From contig NZ_JALLGL010000005.1 of assembly GCF_023072675.1 (NCBI RefSeq), positions 1 to 54,769 of the forward strand: a stretch of 54,769 nt of DNA, read 5' to 3'. The stretch is from Streptomyces sp. XM83C (lineage in GTDB: Bacteria; Actinomycetota; Actinomycetes; Streptomycetales; Streptomycetaceae). The translations under genes and the position numbers were made by a program. A model generated the notes under the pieces. It saw nothing but the letters and a program-made list of their open reading frames with translations, had not been told where the DNA came from and ran no database searches. Positions 18,930-29,973 of this stretch are shown here, piece after piece; position 1 is the first letter of the stretch, and each line of letters begins with the position of its first letter.

Positions 18930-20286
18930 CGGACGCCTCCTTTCCATCCAGAGATCCGTCACTGTGAGTATCCGGCCCACCACTGACAATCAGCTCCCGC
19001 TCACGGCGCGGGCGGCGCCGCGGCACGGGCGGCAGCTCCTGTCCGGGCAGCGGCGGCACGGGGAACCCGCCGGCCATCGGGTCGAAGCCGGCCCGTTCGG
19101 GCGCGGGCCGCTCCGGCTCCTTCTTCTGCCGGAACATGTCGGCGATGAAGGACAGAAGCAGCAGGGCGAGGACGGCGCCGCCCACGTACAGGGCGATGTC
19201 GGTGAAGCCGTAGTTCTCGTTGCGCAGGGCCCGCATGGTGGCGACGAGCATCAGCCACACCACGGAGACCGGGATGAGGACCTTCCAGCCGAGCTTCATC
19301 AGCTGGTCGTAGCGGACGCGGGGCAGGGTGCCGCGCAGCCAGATGAAGAAGAACAGCAGCAGCTGCACCTTGACGACGAACCAGAGCATCGGCCACCAGC
19401 CGTGGTTCGCGCCCTCCCAGAAGGTGCTGATGGGCCACGGGGCCCGCCAGCCGCCCAGGAAGAGGGTGGTCGCCACCGCGGACACCGTCACCATGTTCAC
19501 GTACTCGGCGAGCATGAACATCGCGAACTTGATGGACGAGTACTCGGTGTTGAAGCCGCCGACCAGGTCGCCCTCGGACTCCGGCATGTCGAACGGGGCC
19601 CGGTTGGTCTCACCGACCATCGTGACGATGTAGAGGATGAAGGAGACCGGCAGCAGCAGGATGTACCAGCGGTCCTGCTGCTGTTCGACGATCGTCGACG
19701 TGGACATCGACCCGGAGTAGAGGAACACCGAAGCGAACGCGGCACCCATGGCGATCTCGTACGAGATCATCTGCGCGCACGAGCGGAGACCGCCGAGCAG
19801 CGGGTACGTCGAGCCGGAGCTCCAGCCCGCGAGGACGATGCCGTAGATGCCGACCGAGGCGACCGCGAGGATGTACAGCATCGCGATCGGCAGATCGGTG
19901 AGCTGCATGGTCGTACGGTGGCCGAAGATCGAGATCTCGTTGCCCGCGGGCCCGAACGGGATCACCGCGATCGCCATGAACGCGGGGATGGCGGCGACGA
20001 TCGGCGCGAGGACGTACACCACCTTGTCCGCGCGGCGGACGACGATGTCCTCCTTCAGCATCAGCTTGATGCCGTCGGCGAGGGACTGGAGCATGCCCCA
20101 GGGGCCGTGCCGGTTGGGGCCGATGCGCAGCTGCATCCAGGCGACGACCTTGCGTTCCCAGACGATGGAGAACAGCACGGTCACCATCAGGAACGCGAAG
20201 CAGAACACCGCCTTGACGACGACCAGCCACCAGGGGTCGCGGCCGAACAGGGAGAGATCCTCGGCGGCGAGGAAGTACGGGCTCAT
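18922..20286 (-). CDS. nuoH: NADH-quinone oxidoreductase subunit H
   Basis: This 454-residue membrane subunit forms much of the quinone-binding cavity at the junction of the two arms. Conserved loops are visible: [36 protein letters not shown] and [20 protein letters not shown]. Eight helices are followed by about 70 Pro/Arg-rich residues ([18 protein letters not shown] and beyond), a tail absent from E. coli NuoH. The ATG start overlaps the nuoG stop in ATGA. Confidence 0.97.
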   Translation of the reverse strand: MSPYFLAAEDLSLFGRDPWWLVVVKAVFCFAFLMVTVLFSIVWERKVVAWMQLRIGPNRHGPWGMLQSLADGIKLMLKEDIVVRRADKVVYVLAPIVAAIPAFMAIAVIPFGPAGNEISIFGHRTTMQLTDLPIAMLYILAVASVGIYGIVLAGWSSGSTYPLLGGLRSCAQMISYEIAMGAAFASVFLYSGSMSTSTIVEQQQDRWYILLLPVSFILYIVTMVGETNRAPFDMPESEGDLVGGFNTEYSSIKFAMFMLAEYVNMVTVSAVATTLFLGGWRAPWPISTFWEGANHGWWPMLWFVVKVQLLLFFFIWLRGTLPRVRYDQLMKLGWKVLIPVSVVWLMLVATMRALRNENYGFTDIALYVGGAVLALLLLSFIADMFRQKKEPERPAPERAGFDPMAGGFPVPPLPGQELPPVPRRRPRRERELIVSGGPDTHSDGSLDGKEASDG

Positions 20287-22787
20287 GCCTCCACCTCCTG
20301 CGGGGCGGCGGCGTCGGCGGTCGCCGGGCCGATACGGACGAGGGAGCCGGGCCGCGCCCCGGTGTCGGAGGCGACGCCTCCGCCTGCGGAGTTCAGCGGG
20401 AGCCACACCACACGGTCGGGCATCTCCGTGATCTGCAAAGGCAGTTCGATGGTCCCGGCGGGACCGGTGACGGCGAGGACGTCGCCGTCCTTCACCCCGG
20501 CCTCGGCGGCCGTCGCGGCGGACAGACGCGCGCGTGCCGCGTGCCGGGTCCCGGCCAGAGCCTCGTCGCCCTCCTGGAGGACGCCCCGGTCGAGCAGGAG
20601 CCGGTGCCCGGCGAGGACGGCCTCGCCGGCGGCGGGCCGGGGCAGCACACCCGCGGACTCGGACGGGTCGTCGGCGCGGGGGCCGTCCCAGGCGCCGAGC
20701 CGGTCGATCTCCGCGCGCGTGGTGCGCAGATCGGGCAGTCCAAGGTGGATGTCCATGGCGTCGGCGAGCATCTGGAGCACACGCGCGTCCGTCGGGGCGA
20801 GGCGGCGGGTCATCTGGTCCGGCTTGAGCGCGGCCTCGAAGAAACGCACCCTGCCCTCCCAGTTGAGGAAGGTGCCCGCCTTCTCCACGACGGCCGCGAC
20901 CGGCAGGACCACATCGGCGCGTTCGGTGACCTCGCTGGGCCGCAGCTCCAGCGAGACCAGGAAACCGACCTCGTCGAGCGCGGCACGCGCGCGTGCCGGG
21001 TCGGGCAGATCGGCGACCTCCACACCGGCGACCAGCAGCGCCTGGAGTTCACCGGAGGCGGCGGCCTCGACGATCCGGCCGGTGTCACGGCCGTAGCGGT
21101 GCGGGAGTTCCGCCACGCCCCACACGGCGGCGACCTCCTCACGCGCACGCGGATCGGTGGCGGGGCGTCCGCCCGGCAGCAGCGTCGGCAGCGCGCCCGC
21201 CTCGACGGCGCCGCGCTCACCGGCCCGACGCGGGATCCACACCAGGCGGGCGCCGGTCGCGGCGGCACCGCGCACGGCGGCGGTCAGCCCGCCCGCCACA
21301 CCGGCCAGCCGCTCACCGACGACGATCACCGCGCCGTCGGCGCGCAGCGCCTGCGCGGCCTCGGCGCCCGGCCCGTCCAGGCCGACGCCGCTCACCAGCG
21401 CGTCCAGCCACTCGGTCTCGGTGCCGGGCGCGGCCGGCAGCAGTGTGCCACCCGCCTTGGTCAGGCCGCGCGTGGCGTGCGTGGCCAGCGCGTACACCTT
21501 CTGCCCGTGCTTGCGCCACGCCTTGCGCAGCCGCAGGAAGACGCCGGGTGCCTCCTCCTCGGACTCGAACCCGATGAGCAGCACCGCCGGGGCCTTCTCC
21601 AGCAGGGTGTACGTGACGCCCGTGCCGTCGAGGTCGACACCGCGGCCGGCGACCCGGGAGGCGAGGAAGTCGGCCTCCTCGCTGCTGTGCACGCGCGCGC
21701 GGAAGTCGATGTCGTTGGTGTCGAGCGCCACCCGCGCGAACTTGCTGTACGCGTAGGCGTCCTCGACGGTGAGCCGGCCGCCGGTGAGGACACCGGTGCG
21801 ACCGCGGGAGGCGAGCAGTCCCTGCGCGGCGATCTGAAGCGCCTCGGGCCACGACGCCGGCTCCAGCTCGCCCTCCGCGTTGCGCACCAGCGGCGTGGTG
21901 AGCCGGTCCCTCTGCTGCGCGTACCGGAACGCGAAGCGTCCCTTGTCGCAGATCCACTCCTCGTTGACCTCGGGGTCGTTCGCGGCGAGCCGCCGCATGA
22001 CCTTGCCGCGCCGGTGGTCGGTGCGGGTGGCGCAGCCGCCGGAGCAGTGCTCGCACACACTGGGCGAGGAGACCAGGTCGAAGGGGCGGGAGCGGAACCG
22101 GTAGGCGGCGGAGGTGAGCGCGCCGACCGGGCAGATCTGGATGGTGTTGCCGGAGAAGTACGACTCGAACGGGTCGCCCTCGCCGGTGCCGACCTGCTGG
22201 AGCGCGCCCCGCTCGATCAGCTCGATCATCGGGTCGCCGGCGATCTGGTTGGAGAAGCGGGTGCAGCGCGCGCACAGCACGCACCGCTCACGGTCGAGCA
22301 GCACCTGTGTGGAGATCGGCACCGGCTTCTCGTAGGTGCGCTTGCGGCCCTCGAAGCGGGACTCGGCCTGCCCGTGGGACATGGCCTGGTTCTGCAGCGG
22401 GCACTCGCCGCCCTTGTCGCAGACGGGGCAGTCCAGCGGGTGGTTGATGAGCAGCAGCTCCATCACACCCTTCTGCGCCTTCTCCGCGACCGGCGATGTC
22501 AGCTGTGTCTTGACGACCATGCCGTCGGTGCAGGTGATGGTGCAGGACGCCATCGGCTTGCGCTGGCCCTCGACCTCGACGATGCACTGCCGGCAGGCGC
22601 CGGCCGGGTCGAGGGAGGGGTGGTCGCAGAAGCGGGGGATCTCGATGCCGAGCTGTTCGGCGGCCCGGATGACCAGGGTGCCCTTGGGCACGCTGATCTC
22701 GATGCCGTCGATCGTCAGCGTCACGAGGTCCTCCGGCGGGACCGGCGCCTGCCCGCCCGAGGAGGGAGCGCTCGTGGTCACCGTCAT
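20283..22787 (-). CDS. nuoG: NADH-quinone oxidoreductase subunit G
   Basis: This 834-residue subunit is the largest of the hydrophilic arm. The N-terminal [2Fe-2S] ligands are in [16 protein letters not shown], the His/Cys cluster in [19 protein letters not shown], and the [4Fe-4S] ligands in [10 protein letters not shown] with [15 protein letters not shown] followed by WICDKGRF supplies a further Cys set, matching the optional N7 cluster of E. coli and Thermus. The C-terminal half is a molybdopterin-oxidoreductase-like fold without a sign of cofactor function. Its ATG overlaps the nuoF stop in ATGA. Confidence 0.97.
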   Translation of the reverse strand: MTVTTSAPSSGGQAPVPPEDLVTLTIDGIEISVPKGTLVIRAAEQLGIEIPRFCDHPSLDPAGACRQCIVEVEGQRKPMASCTITCTDGMVVKTQLTSPVAEKAQKGVMELLLINHPLDCPVCDKGGECPLQNQAMSHGQAESRFEGRKRTYEKPVPISTQVLLDRERCVLCARCTRFSNQIAGDPMIELIERGALQQVGTGEGDPFESYFSGNTIQICPVGALTSAAYRFRSRPFDLVSSPSVCEHCSGGCATRTDHRRGKVMRRLAANDPEVNEEWICDKGRFAFRYAQQRDRLTTPLVRNAEGELEPASWPEALQIAAQGLLASRGRTGVLTGGRLTVEDAYAYSKFARVALDTNDIDFRARVHSSEEADFLASRVAGRGVDLDGTGVTYTLLEKAPAVLLIGFESEEEAPGVFLRLRKAWRKHGQKVYALATHATRGLTKAGGTLLPAAPGTETEWLDALVSGVGLDGPGAEAAQALRADGAVIVVGERLAGVAGGLTAAVRGAAATGARLVWIPRRAGERGAVEAGALPTLLPGGRPATDPRAREEVAAVWGVAELPHRYGRDTGRIVEAAASGELQALLVAGVEVADLPDPARARAALDEVGFLVSLELRPSEVTERADVVLPVAAVVEKAGTFLNWEGRVRFFEAALKPDQMTRRLAPTDARVLQMLADAMDIHLGLPDLRTTRAEIDRLGAWDGPRADDPSESAGVLPRPAAGEAVLAGHRLLLDRGVLQEGDEALAGTRHAARARLSAATAAEAGVKDGDVLAVTGPAGTIELPLQITEMPDRVVWLPLNSAGGGVASDTGARPGSLVRIGPATADAAAPQEVEA

Positions 22788-24133
22788 GCGTTCACCTCCA
22801 GGTGCTGATCCGCCCAGGCGGTGGACCTGGCCGGGTCGAAGGGGCAGCCGCGGCCCGTGATGTGCTGCTCGTACTCGTCGCGGAAGTACTTGAGCGAGGA
22901 GAAGATCGGCGAGGCGGCGCCGTCGCCGAGGGCGCAGAAGGACTTGCCGTTGATGTTGTCGGCGATGTCGGCGAGCTTGTCGAGGTCGCTCATCGCGCCC
23001 TTGCCGGCCTCGATGTCCCGCAGCAACTGCACGAGCCAGTAGGTGCCTTCACGGCAGGGCGTGCACTTGCCGCAGGACTCGTGGGCGTAGAACTCGGTCC
23101 AGCGGGTGACGGCGCGGACGACGCAGGTCGTCTCGTCGAAGCACTGCAACGCCTTGGTGCCGAGCATGGAGCCGGCGGCGCCGACGCCTTCGTAGTCGAG
23201 GGGCACGTCGAGGTGTTCGTCGGTGAACATCGGGGTGGAGGAGCCGCCCGGCGTCCAGAACTTGAGGCGGTGGCCGGGCCGCATGCCGCCGCTCATGTCG
23301 AGCAGCTGGCGCAGGGTGATGCCGAGCGGGGCCTCGTACTGGCCGGGGTTGGCGACGTGCCCGGAGAGCGAGTACAGCGTGAAGCCGGGGGACTTCTCGC
23401 TGCCCATCGACCGGAACCATTCCTTGCCCCGGTGGATGATCGCGGGAACCGACGCGATGGATTCGACGTTGTTCACCACAGTGGGGCAGGCGTACAGGCC
23501 CGCCACCGCAGGGAAAGGAGGACGCAGTCGCGGCTGCCCACGGCGGCCTTCGAGCGAGTCCAGCAGTGCCGTCTCCTCACCGCAGATGTACGCCCCGGCG
23601 CCGGCGTGCACGGTGAGGTCGAGGTCGAGTCCGCTGCCGAGGATGTTCTTGCCGAGGTAGCCCGCCGCGTAGGCCTCGCGCACGGCGTGCTGCAACCGCC
23701 GCAGTACGGGGACGACTTCACCCCGCAGATAGATGAAGGCGTGCGACGACCTGATCGCGTGGCACGCGATGACGATGCCCTCGATGAGGCTGTGCGGGTT
23801 CGCGAACAGGAGCGGGATGTCCTTGCACGTCCCGGGCTCCGATTCGTCGGCGTTGACAACAAGATAGTGAGGCTTGCCGTCCCCTTGGGGGATGAACTGC
23901 CACTTCATGCCCGTGGGGAAGCCGGCGCCGCCGCGCCCGCGCAGACCGGAGTCCTTGACGTACGCGATGACGTCGTCCGGTGACATGGCGAGCGCCTTGC
24001 GGAGCCCCTCGTACCCGTCGTGCCGCCGGTACACGTCCAGCGTCCAGGACCTGTCCTCGTCCCAGAAGGCCGACAGCACGGGTGCGAGCAGCTTCTCGGG
24101 GCTGTTCTCCTTCAGTTCGGGTGCCAAGGTCAT
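22784..24133 (-). CDS. nuoF: NADH-quinone oxidoreductase subunit F
   Basis: This 449-residue flavoprotein oxidises NADH. The FMN and NADH glycine-rich segments are [16 protein letters not shown] and [17 protein letters not shown]. The N3 [4Fe-4S] ligands are in [12 protein letters not shown] plus a later Cys in [12 protein letters not shown] 24133 overlaps the nuoE stop by one base (TGATG). The length agrees with the family. Confidence 0.97.
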   Translation of the reverse strand: MTLAPELKENSPEKLLAPVLSAFWDEDRSWTLDVYRRHDGYEGLRKALAMSPDDVIAYVKDSGLRGRGGAGFPTGMKWQFIPQGDGKPHYLVVNADESEPGTCKDIPLLFANPHSLIEGIVIACHAIRSSHAFIYLRGEVVPVLRRLQHAVREAYAAGYLGKNILGSGLDLDLTVHAGAGAYICGEETALLDSLEGRRGQPRLRPPFPAVAGLYACPTVVNNVESIASVPAIIHRGKEWFRSMGSEKSPGFTLYSLSGHVANPGQYEAPLGITLRQLLDMSGGMRPGHRLKFWTPGGSSTPMFTDEHLDVPLDYEGVGAAGSMLGTKALQCFDETTCVVRAVTRWTEFYAHESCGKCTPCREGTYWLVQLLRDIEAGKGAMSDLDKLADIADNINGKSFCALGDGAASPIFSSLKYFRDEYEQHITGRGCPFDPARSTAWADQHLEVNA

Positions 24134-25005
24134 CACTCCCCCTCCTCGGCAACGGGCCCCGCCGGGTGGGAGGGGTCGGATGCGCTGGTGTCCTGCGGCG
24201 CGTCGTGGGAACTGGTGTGTTCGGCCGGGGACGACTGCGGTGCCGTGCGGTCCTGCGGCTCGTCGTGGGGTCCGCCGTCGCGGGGGTGGACCACGCGCGC
24301 GGGTGCGGTCTCGCCCTTGGCGAGGCGGAGCCCGACCAGGGAGGCGGGTCCCGCGCTGCCGCTCTCCTCGACGGCGCCGGGCCGCTCGTCGGGGAAGCCG
24401 GCGAGGATCCGCGCGGTCTCCTTGAACGTGCACAGCCGGGCGCCGCGCGTCGGCGACACGGGCCGTCCCGCCCTGAGGTCGTCGACGAGGCGTTTGGCGC
24501 TGTCGGGGGTCTGGTTGTCGAAGAACTCCCAGTTGACCATCACGACGGGCGCGTAGTCGCAGGCCGCGTTGCACTCGATGTGCTCCAGGGTGACCTTGCC
24601 GTCGTCGGTGGTCTCGCCGTTGCCCACGCCGAGGTGTTCCTGGAGTTCCTCGAAGATGGCGTCGCCGCCCATCACCGCGCACAGCGTGTTGGTGCACACC
24701 CCGACCTGGTAGTCGCCGGAGGGCTTGCGCCGGTACATGGTGTAGAAGGTGGCCACGGCGGTGACCTCGGCGGTGGTCAGGCCGAGGACGTCCGCGCAGA
24801 ACCGCACGCCGGTGCGGGTGACGTGTCCTTCCTCGGACTGCACGAGGTGCAGCATCGGCAGCAGCGCGGACCGGGAGTCGGGGTAGCGGGAGATGATCTC
24901 GCGCGCGTCCGCCTCCAGCCGGGTCCGGACGTCGTCCGGGTAGGCGGGGGCGGGCAGCTCGGGCATGCCCAGGCTGACGCCCCGCTCGGAAGATGAGGTG
25001 GTCAC
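24133..25005 (-). CDS. nuoE: NADH-quinone oxidoreductase subunit E, extended C-terminus
   Basis: This 290-residue thioredoxin-like subunit binds the N1a [2Fe-2S] cluster through Cys residues in VCTNTLC and ECNAACDY. The core ends near residue 205. The remaining 80 or so residues are Asp/Ser/Pro/His-rich and look disordered; E. coli NuoE (about 166 residues) lacks them. The GTG at 25005 overlaps the nuoD stop in GTGA and has GGGAGGCG upstream; an internal ATG at MPELPAP is an alternative. Confidence 0.95.
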   Translation of the reverse strand: MTTSSSERGVSLGMPELPAPAYPDDVRTRLEADAREIISRYPDSRSALLPMLHLVQSEEGHVTRTGVRFCADVLGLTTAEVTAVATFYTMYRRKPSGDYQVGVCTNTLCAVMGGDAIFEELQEHLGVGNGETTDDGKVTLEHIECNAACDYAPVVMVNWEFFDNQTPDSAKRLVDDLRAGRPVSPTRGARLCTFKETARILAGFPDERPGAVEESGSAGPASLVGLRLAKGETAPARVVHPRDGGPHDEPQDRTAPQSSPAEHTSSHDAPQDTSASDPSHPAGPVAEEGE

Positions 25006-26348
25006 CGGTCGACGCCTCCCATCACGGGGTCGATGGACGCGACGGCGACGATGACGTCGGCGACCTGGCCGCCCTCGCACATCGCCGCCATGGCCTGAAG
25101 GTTGGTGAAGGACGGGTCGCGGAAGTGGACCCGGTAGGGGCGGGTGCCGCCGTCGGAGACGGCGTGCACGCCGAGTTCGCCCTTGGGGGACTCGACGGCC
25201 GCGTACGCCTGTCCCGGCGGGACGCGGAAGCCCTCGGTGACCAGCTTGAAGTGGTGGATCAGGGCCTCCATGGAGGTGCCCATGATGTTCTTGATGTGGT
25301 CGAGGGAGTTGCCGAGGCCGTCCGGGCCGAGCGCGAGCTGCGCGGGCCAGGCGATCTTCTTGTCGGCGACCATGACGGGGCCGGGCTGGAGCCGGTCCAG
25401 GCACTGCTCGACGATCCTGAGCGACTGGCGCATCTCCTCCAGGCGGATCAGGAAGCGGCCGTAGGCGTCGCAGGTGTCGGCGGTCGGGACGTCGAACTCG
25501 TACGTCTCGTAGCCGCAGTACGGCTGCGTCTTGCGCAGGTCGTGCGGCAGGCCGGTGGAGCGCAGCATCGGGCCGGTGACGCCGAGGGCCATGCAGCCGG
25601 CCAGGTCGAGATAGCCGACGTCCTGCATACGGGCCTTGAAGATGGGGTTGCCGGTGGCGAGCTTGTCGTACTCCGGGAGGTTCTTCTTCATCTTCTTGAC
25701 GAACTCGCGGATGTGGTCGACCGCGCCGGGCGGCAGGTCCTGGGCGAGTCCGCCGGGCCGGATGTACGCGTGGTTCATGCGCAGGCCGGTGACCAGCTCG
25801 TAGATGTCGAGGATCATCTCGCGGTCGCGGAAGCCGTAGATCATGATCGTGGTGGCGCCCAGCTCCATGCCGCCGGTGGCGATGCACACCAGGTGGGAGG
25901 AGAGCCGGTTCAGCTCCATCAGGAGCACGCGGATGATCTTGGCGCGTTCGGTGATCTGGTCCTCGATGCCGAGGAGCTTCTCGACGGCGAGACAGTAGGC
26001 GGTCTCGTTGAAGAAGGACGTCAGGTAGTCCATGCGCGTCACGAACGTGGTGCCCTGCGTCCAGGTCCGGTACTCGAGGTTCTTCTCGATGCCGGTGTGG
26101 AGGTAGCCGATGCCGCAGCGGGCCTCGGTGACCGTCTCGCCCTCGATCTCCAGGATGAGCCGGAGCACGCCGTGGGTGGACGGGTGCTGGGGGCCCATGT
26201 TGACGACGATGCGCTCGTCGTCGGCCTTGGCCGCGGACTGGACGACCTCGTCCCAGTCGCCGCCCGTGACCGTGTAGACGGTGCCCTCGGTGGTCTCGCG
26301 CGCCGCGGCCTCGGAGGCCTGCGCGTCGGATGCGTGGAACGTGCTCAC
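25002..26348 (-). CDS. nuoD: NADH-quinone oxidoreductase subunit D
   Basis: This 448-residue subunit is the 49-kDa homologue that helps form the quinone site next to NuoB. Conserved features include [15 protein letters not shown], whose His contacts quinone, [11 protein letters not shown], and the C-terminal [12 protein letters not shown]. The fold is that of the [NiFe]-hydrogenase large subunit without the metal ligands. The GTG start overlaps the nuoC stop in GTGA. Confidence 0.97.
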   Translation of the reverse strand: MSTFHASDAQASEAAARETTEGTVYTVTGGDWDEVVQSAAKADDERIVVNMGPQHPSTHGVLRLILEIEGETVTEARCGIGYLHTGIEKNLEYRTWTQGTTFVTRMDYLTSFFNETAYCLAVEKLLGIEDQITERAKIIRVLLMELNRLSSHLVCIATGGMELGATTIMIYGFRDREMILDIYELVTGLRMNHAYIRPGGLAQDLPPGAVDHIREFVKKMKKNLPEYDKLATGNPIFKARMQDVGYLDLAGCMALGVTGPMLRSTGLPHDLRKTQPYCGYETYEFDVPTADTCDAYGRFLIRLEEMRQSLRIVEQCLDRLQPGPVMVADKKIAWPAQLALGPDGLGNSLDHIKNIMGTSMEALIHHFKLVTEGFRVPPGQAYAAVESPKGELGVHAVSDGGTRPYRVHFRDPSFTNLQAMAAMCEGGQVADVIVAVASIDPVMGGVDR

Positions 26349-27091
26349 GAGTACGACCTCCGCTGGTCCGGAGCCGGGATCTGGGCGCCCTTGTACTCGA
26401 CGGGGATGCCGCCGAGGGGGTAGTCCTTGCGCTGCGGATGGCCCTGCCAGTCGTCCGGCATCATGATCCGTGTCAGGGCCGGGTGACCCTCGAAGACGAT
26501 TCCGAAGAAGTCGTACGTCTCGCGCTCGTGCCAGTCGTTCGTCGGGTAGACGGAGACGAGCGAGGGGATGCGCGGGTCGCTGTCGGGGGCGCTGACCTCC
26601 AGCCGGATCAGCCGGTTGTGGGTGATCGAGCGCAGGTGGTAGACGGCGTGCAGCTCGCGCCCCTTGTCGTTCGGGTAGTGCACACCGCTGACGCCGGTGC
26701 ACAGCTCGAAGCGGAGGGCGGGGTCGTCGCGCAGGGTGCGGGCGACGCGCAGCAGGTGCTCGCGCTCGATGTGGAAGGTGATCTCGCCCCGGTCGACGAC
26801 GGTCTTCTCGATGGCGTTCTCGGGGAGCAGGCCCTGTTCCTCCAGGGCGCCCTCCAGTTCGTCGGCGACCTCGTCGAACCAGCCGCCGTAGGGGCGGCTC
26901 GCCGGTCCCGGGAGCCGGACCGAGCGGACGAGGCCGCCGTAGCCGGAGGTGTCCCCGCCGTTCCTGGCGCCGAACATGCCGCGCTGGACGCGGATCTCCT
27001 CGCCGCCCTGGCCGCGCTGTCCGGGGAGGTTCTCGGCGGACAGCTGCTTGTCGGGGTTCACCCCGTTCGAGTCCTTGGGTGCGTCGCTCAC
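26345..27091 (-). CDS. nuoC: NADH-quinone oxidoreductase subunit C
   Basis: This 248-residue subunit (30-kDa homologue) of the hydrophilic arm is separate from NuoD, unlike the fused E. coli form. The signature is [18 protein letters not shown] with [17 protein letters not shown]. An N-terminal extension of about 60 residues, Gly/Arg-rich, precedes the conserved domain. The GTG start overlaps the nuoB stop in GTGA. Confidence 0.96.
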   Translation of the reverse strand: MSDAPKDSNGVNPDKQLSAENLPGQRGQGGEEIRVQRGMFGARNGGDTSGYGGLVRSVRLPGPASRPYGGWFDEVADELEGALEEQGLLPENAIEKTVVDRGEITFHIEREHLLRVARTLRDDPALRFELCTGVSGVHYPNDKGRELHAVYHLRSITHNRLIRLEVSAPDSDPRIPSLVSVYPTNDWHERETYDFFGIVFEGHPALTRIMMPDDWQGHPQRKDYPLGGIPVEYKGAQIPAPDQRRSYS

Positions 27092-27642
27092 CGCAGCAGC
27101 CCCTTCATCTCGATGGTGGGCAGGGCCTTGAGCGCTGCTTCCTCCGCCTCGCGGGCCGCCTCCTCGGCGTTCACGCCGAGCTTGGAGGACTGGATCTTCT
27201 GGTGGAGCTTGAGGATCGCGTCGAGCAGCATCTCGGGCCGCGGCGGGCAGCCGGGCAGATAGATGTCGACCGGGACGATGTGGTCGACGCCCTGGACGAT
27301 CGCGTAGTTGTTGAACATGCCGCCGGAGGAGGCGCACACGCCCATGGAGATGACCCACTTGGGGTTGGGCATCTGGTCGTAGACCTGCCGCAGGACCGGC
27401 GCCATCTTCTGGCTGACCCGGCCCGCGACGATCATCAGGTCGGCCTGGCGCGGCGAGCCGCGGAAGACCTCCATGCCGAAGCGGGCCAGGTCGTAGCGGC
27501 CGGCGCCGGTGGTCATCATCTCGATGGCGCAGCAGGCCAGGCCGAAGGTGGCGGGGAAGACGGACGCCTTGCGCACCCACCCCGCGGCCTGCTCGACGGT
27601 GGTCAGCAGGAATCCGCTCGGCAGCTTTTCTTCGAGTCCCAT
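27088..27642 (-). CDS. nuoB: NADH-quinone oxidoreductase subunit B
   Basis: This 184-residue protein holds the terminal N2 [4Fe-4S] cluster that reduces quinone. Ligands are in [10 protein letters not shown] (the tandem Cys), [11 protein letters not shown] and [10 protein letters not shown]. The last 25 residues form an Ala/Glu helix. The ATG at 27642 lies 13 nt after the nuoA stop and the gene overlaps nuoC by GTGA. Confidence 0.97.
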   Translation of the reverse strand: MGLEEKLPSGFLLTTVEQAAGWVRKASVFPATFGLACCAIEMMTTGAGRYDLARFGMEVFRGSPRQADLMIVAGRVSQKMAPVLRQVYDQMPNPKWVISMGVCASSGGMFNNYAIVQGVDHIVPVDIYLPGCPPRPEMLLDAILKLHQKIQSSKLGVNAEEAAREAEEAALKALPTIEMKGLLR

Positions 27643-27655
27643 GTCGTTAGGCCCC

Positions 27656-28015
27656 TCAGTCCCATTCCAGGCCGCCGCGCCGCCACACATAGGCGTAGGC
27701 GACGAAGACGGTGAGCACGAAGAGCAGCATCTCCACGAGCCCGAACACACCCAGGGCGTCGAAGGTGACGGCCCACGGGTAGAGGAAGACGATCTCGATG
27801 TCGAAGACGATGAAGAGCATCGCCGTCAGGTAGTACTTGATGGGGAAGCGCCCGCCGCCGGCCGGCGTGGGGGTCGGCTCGATGCCGCACTCGTAGGCTT
27901 CGAGTTTGGCGCGGTTGTACCGCTTCGGACCGATCAGCGTGGCCATGACCACGGAGAAGATCGCAAAGCCTGCCCCGAGGGCTCCCAGTACGAGGATGGG
28001 CGCATACGCGTTCAC
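27656..28015 (-). CDS. nuoA: NADH-quinone oxidoreductase subunit A
   Basis: This 119-residue subunit has three transmembrane helices. The long loop contains [20 protein letters not shown], including the conserved Cys exposed in the deactive state of complex I, followed by [15 protein letters not shown]. The GTG at 28015 has GAGGAG immediately upstream and is the first gene of the operon. The preceding 740 nt are non-coding and hold the presumed promoter and Rex operator. Confidence 0.97.
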   Translation of the reverse strand: MNAYAPILVLGALGAGFAIFSVVMATLIGPKRYNRAKLEAYECGIEPTPTPAGGGRFPIKYYLTAMLFIVFDIEIVFLYPWAVTFDALGVFGLVEMLLFVLTVFVAYAYVWRRGGLEWD

Positions 28016-28781
28016 CGCTCCTCGCTCCTCTCAGTCGGCACTGACTGCTGGCGGTTTGCGTCGGGCTCACATCCGCCCCAACTGCCCCTCGAACCCCGCC
28101 CGCCCCGGCGAAGATCGAGAACATGTGAAGCAGGTCACAAGCCCAACCGCGTGCATCTTATGCCCGTGGCTCTGTGATCTGCGACACGGGGTATTGCACA
28201 AGCTTTGTGATCTCCACCACCTGACGAAGGATCATGAAGTCGGATGAGCGGTGATCTTCACACAGGAAGCGTCCGAGTGATCACCAGAGGTGACATTTTC
28301 GCTCGTCAGGCCTGATCAGAGGGGTCGTCTCAATATCAAGAGCTTTCCGCTGCATGCAAATTCGCGTTGGACCGGATGTCTTGATAGGGGGCGCGTTCAC
28401 ACATCAGAGGGAGCCGGAGGGCGGGGTGTGGACGCGTGCACGCGTTCACGAAGTCTCCGCGGTCGTGATCCGGCCGTGATCAAGGGACGGGGCCCGTCGC
28501 GGACGCACCCGCTCCGGTAATCGTTCCGTGACCTCTGCCACACCCATGAGAGGCCGACGAGAAGCGGGCTTGGCCAACGACCCCAACGGATGGTAGGCGG
28601 AGGGCAATTCGGGCGTAATGACGAAAGTACGTGATCAAAGCCGTGTTGGACCCCGTCCGCAATGTCCGTTACGGCGTCAATAAAGAACGACACGCCCGGG
28701 ATTCGGCGCCCCCGTTGAACAACTGTGGCGCACCACACGTTTCTTGAAGGTATGGAGCAGCCCCTGGTACCGCTTGTACCC
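28016..28781. promoter_or_regulatory. divergent nuoA / NlpC-P60 intergenic region
   Basis: No credible gene is seen here. The left half holds the nuo promoter and Rex operator plus repeated TGTGATCT octamers (28173-28180, 28206-28213) and a CACAA-GCT-TTGTG palindrome (28197-28209). The middle is AT-richer than the genes, with repeated gcgttcac motifs near 28393 and 28443. The right half must hold the promoter of the secreted hydrolase; a candidate is TTGAAG at 28745-28750, 18 nt, then TACCGC at 28769-28774. Confidence 0.5.
28124..28139. promoter_or_regulatory. Rex-type redox operator upstream of nuoA
   Basis: TGTGAAGCAGGTCACA is an imperfect palindrome that matches the S. coelicolor Rex operator consensus TGTGAACGCGTTCACA at 11 of 16 positions, including all ten outer bases of the two half-sites. 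Rex is known to control nuo and cyd genes in Streptomyces in response to NADH/NAD+. On the minus strand the site lies between TTGGGC and TGTTCT with a 17-nt gap, which could be the -35 and -10 boxes. It is about 109 nt upstream of the nuoA start. Confidence 0.72.
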
Positions 28782-29600
28782 ATGTCCCACACCGCTCACA
28801 TACGCAGCCACCGGAAGCCCCGCCGCAGCGCGTCGAAAATCGCGATGCGGGCCGGAGTTGCCGGTGGCGTCCTCAGCACCCTGGCAGTGGCCGGTGCGTC
28901 GGCCGCGGCGAACGCCGCCGAGTCGGAGACGACGCAGACCCTGGAACTGCCCACCCTGACGGCCGACCTGTCCGCACAGGTCGCGAAGACCGCGCAGGCC
29001 ACGGAGCTGGCCGCCGCGGACTACCAGCTGCAGGCGGAGCGTGACGCGGCAGCCGCAAAGGCCGCCGAGCAGGCCAAGAAGAACCTCGCGGAGGCCAAGA
29101 AGAAGGCCGCCGAGGAAGCCGCGAAGAAGAAGGCCCAGGAGGAGGCCCGCCGGGAGGCTGCCGAGCGCGCCACGCGCAACGCGGAGCGCCCCAGCCTCGC
29201 CGCCGCCACCACCTCCGCGGCCTCCACCACCGTGTCGCAGGCGACCGGTTCGGCCGCCGCGGTCGTGGCCTTCGTCAAGGCACAGGTCGGCGACGCCTAT
29301 GTCTCCGGCGGCACCGGCCCCAGCTCGTGGGACTGCTCCGGCCTGGTGCAGGCCGCGTTCAAGCAGGTCGGCATCGACCTGCCGCGCGTCTCGCAGAGCC
29401 AGTCGACGGCCGGTACGCAGGTGTCGCTGAGCAACCTCCAGCCGGGCGACATCCTCTACTGGGGCGGCGCGGGCAGCGCGTACCACGTCGCGGTGTACGT
29501 CGGCGACGGCATGTTCGTCGGCGCGCAGAACCCGTCCACGGGCGTCGTGGAGCGCCCGCTGTCCTACGACCCGCCGTCGGGCGCCGTACGCGTGCTCTGA
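28782..29600 (+). CDS. secreted NlpC/P60 (C40) peptidoglycan hydrolase
   Basis: This roughly 272-residue secreted enzyme probably cleaves peptidoglycan stem peptides. The signal region has an Arg/Lys-rich head (RSHRKPRR) and a hydrophobic core at about 22-44. Residues about 80-135 are an Ala/Lys/Glu-rich coiled coil, followed by a Ser/Thr/Ala linker. The C-terminal NlpC/P60 domain (about 155-272) has nucleophile Cys185 in WDCSGLVQ and His235 in AYHVAVYVGD; the third polar residue is probably Asn250. I prefer ATG 28782 (MSHTAHIRSH) although no Shine-Dalgarno is visible; an upstream in-frame ATG lies at 28752. A strong terminator follows. Confidence 0.9.
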   Translation: MSHTAHIRSHRKPRRSASKIAMRAGVAGGVLSTLAVAGASAAANAAESETTQTLELPTLTADLSAQVAKTAQATELAAADYQLQAERDAAAAKAAEQAKKNLAEAKKKAAEEAAKKKAQEEARREAAERATRNAERPSLAAATTSAASTTVSQATGSAAAVVAFVKAQVGDAYVSGGTGPSSWDCSGLVQAAFKQVGIDLPRVSQSQSTAGTQVSLSNLQPGDILYWGGAGSAYHVAVYVGDGMFVGAQNPSTGVVERPLSYDPPSGAVRVL

Positions 29601-29738
29601 GCGCCGACAGCGCCGACAGCGCGCCCGCGACGGCCGGCGCTACAGCTGTCGCGCGAACCAGGGCTCCCCATCGGCCCTGAACCGGCCCCCACGGAAGGGG
29701 AATCCGGACAAGCAGGGCAGAACTACAGCAGTACGAAC

Positions 29739-29771
29739 AAGGGCCGCAGCCGCTCGGGGGCTGCGGCCCTT
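29739..29771. terminator. terminator after the NlpC/P60 gene
   Basis: A perfect 13-bp stem (29739-29751 with 29759-29771) encloses a 7-nt loop, gctcggg. It is read in both directions with A-rich sequence before it and T residues after. It lies about 138 nt after the hydrolase stop and downstream of the convergent reductase gene, so it can serve both. Confidence 0.88.
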
Positions 29772-29799
29772 CGCCGTACCGGCACACGCGCGGACGACG

Positions 29800-29940
29800 G
29801 ACCGGGGGCCGACGGACCAGGTGAACCCGGCAGACCCGGCGGACCCGGCGGACCAGGTGAACCCTGCGTACCGGTCGGACCAGTCGGATCAGGCAAACAC
29901 GGCAGGACCGGCAGGTCAGGCAGGCCCGGACAGACCCCGG
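29800..29940. repeat. degenerate 9-bp tandem repeat with collagen-like reading frame
   Basis: On the minus strand a 9-bp period of the type ggt-ccg-nnn continues for about 12 units downstream of the reductase stop codon. In one frame it reads GSPGPPGPPGLPGSPGPS, preceded by less regular xLP triplets. No ATG start or Shine-Dalgarno opens this frame, so I treat it as repeat DNA rather than a gene. Confidence 0.55.
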
Positions 29941-29973
29941 CGGACAGCTGACCTGCGGACCCGCAGCCGGCCG

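Noticed and set aside
28100..28260. Clustered short repeats considered as a CRISPR-like or phage attachment array
   Set aside because: Units are 8-16 bp, unevenly spaced and palindromic; they fit regulator sites better, and no cas or integrase gene is present.
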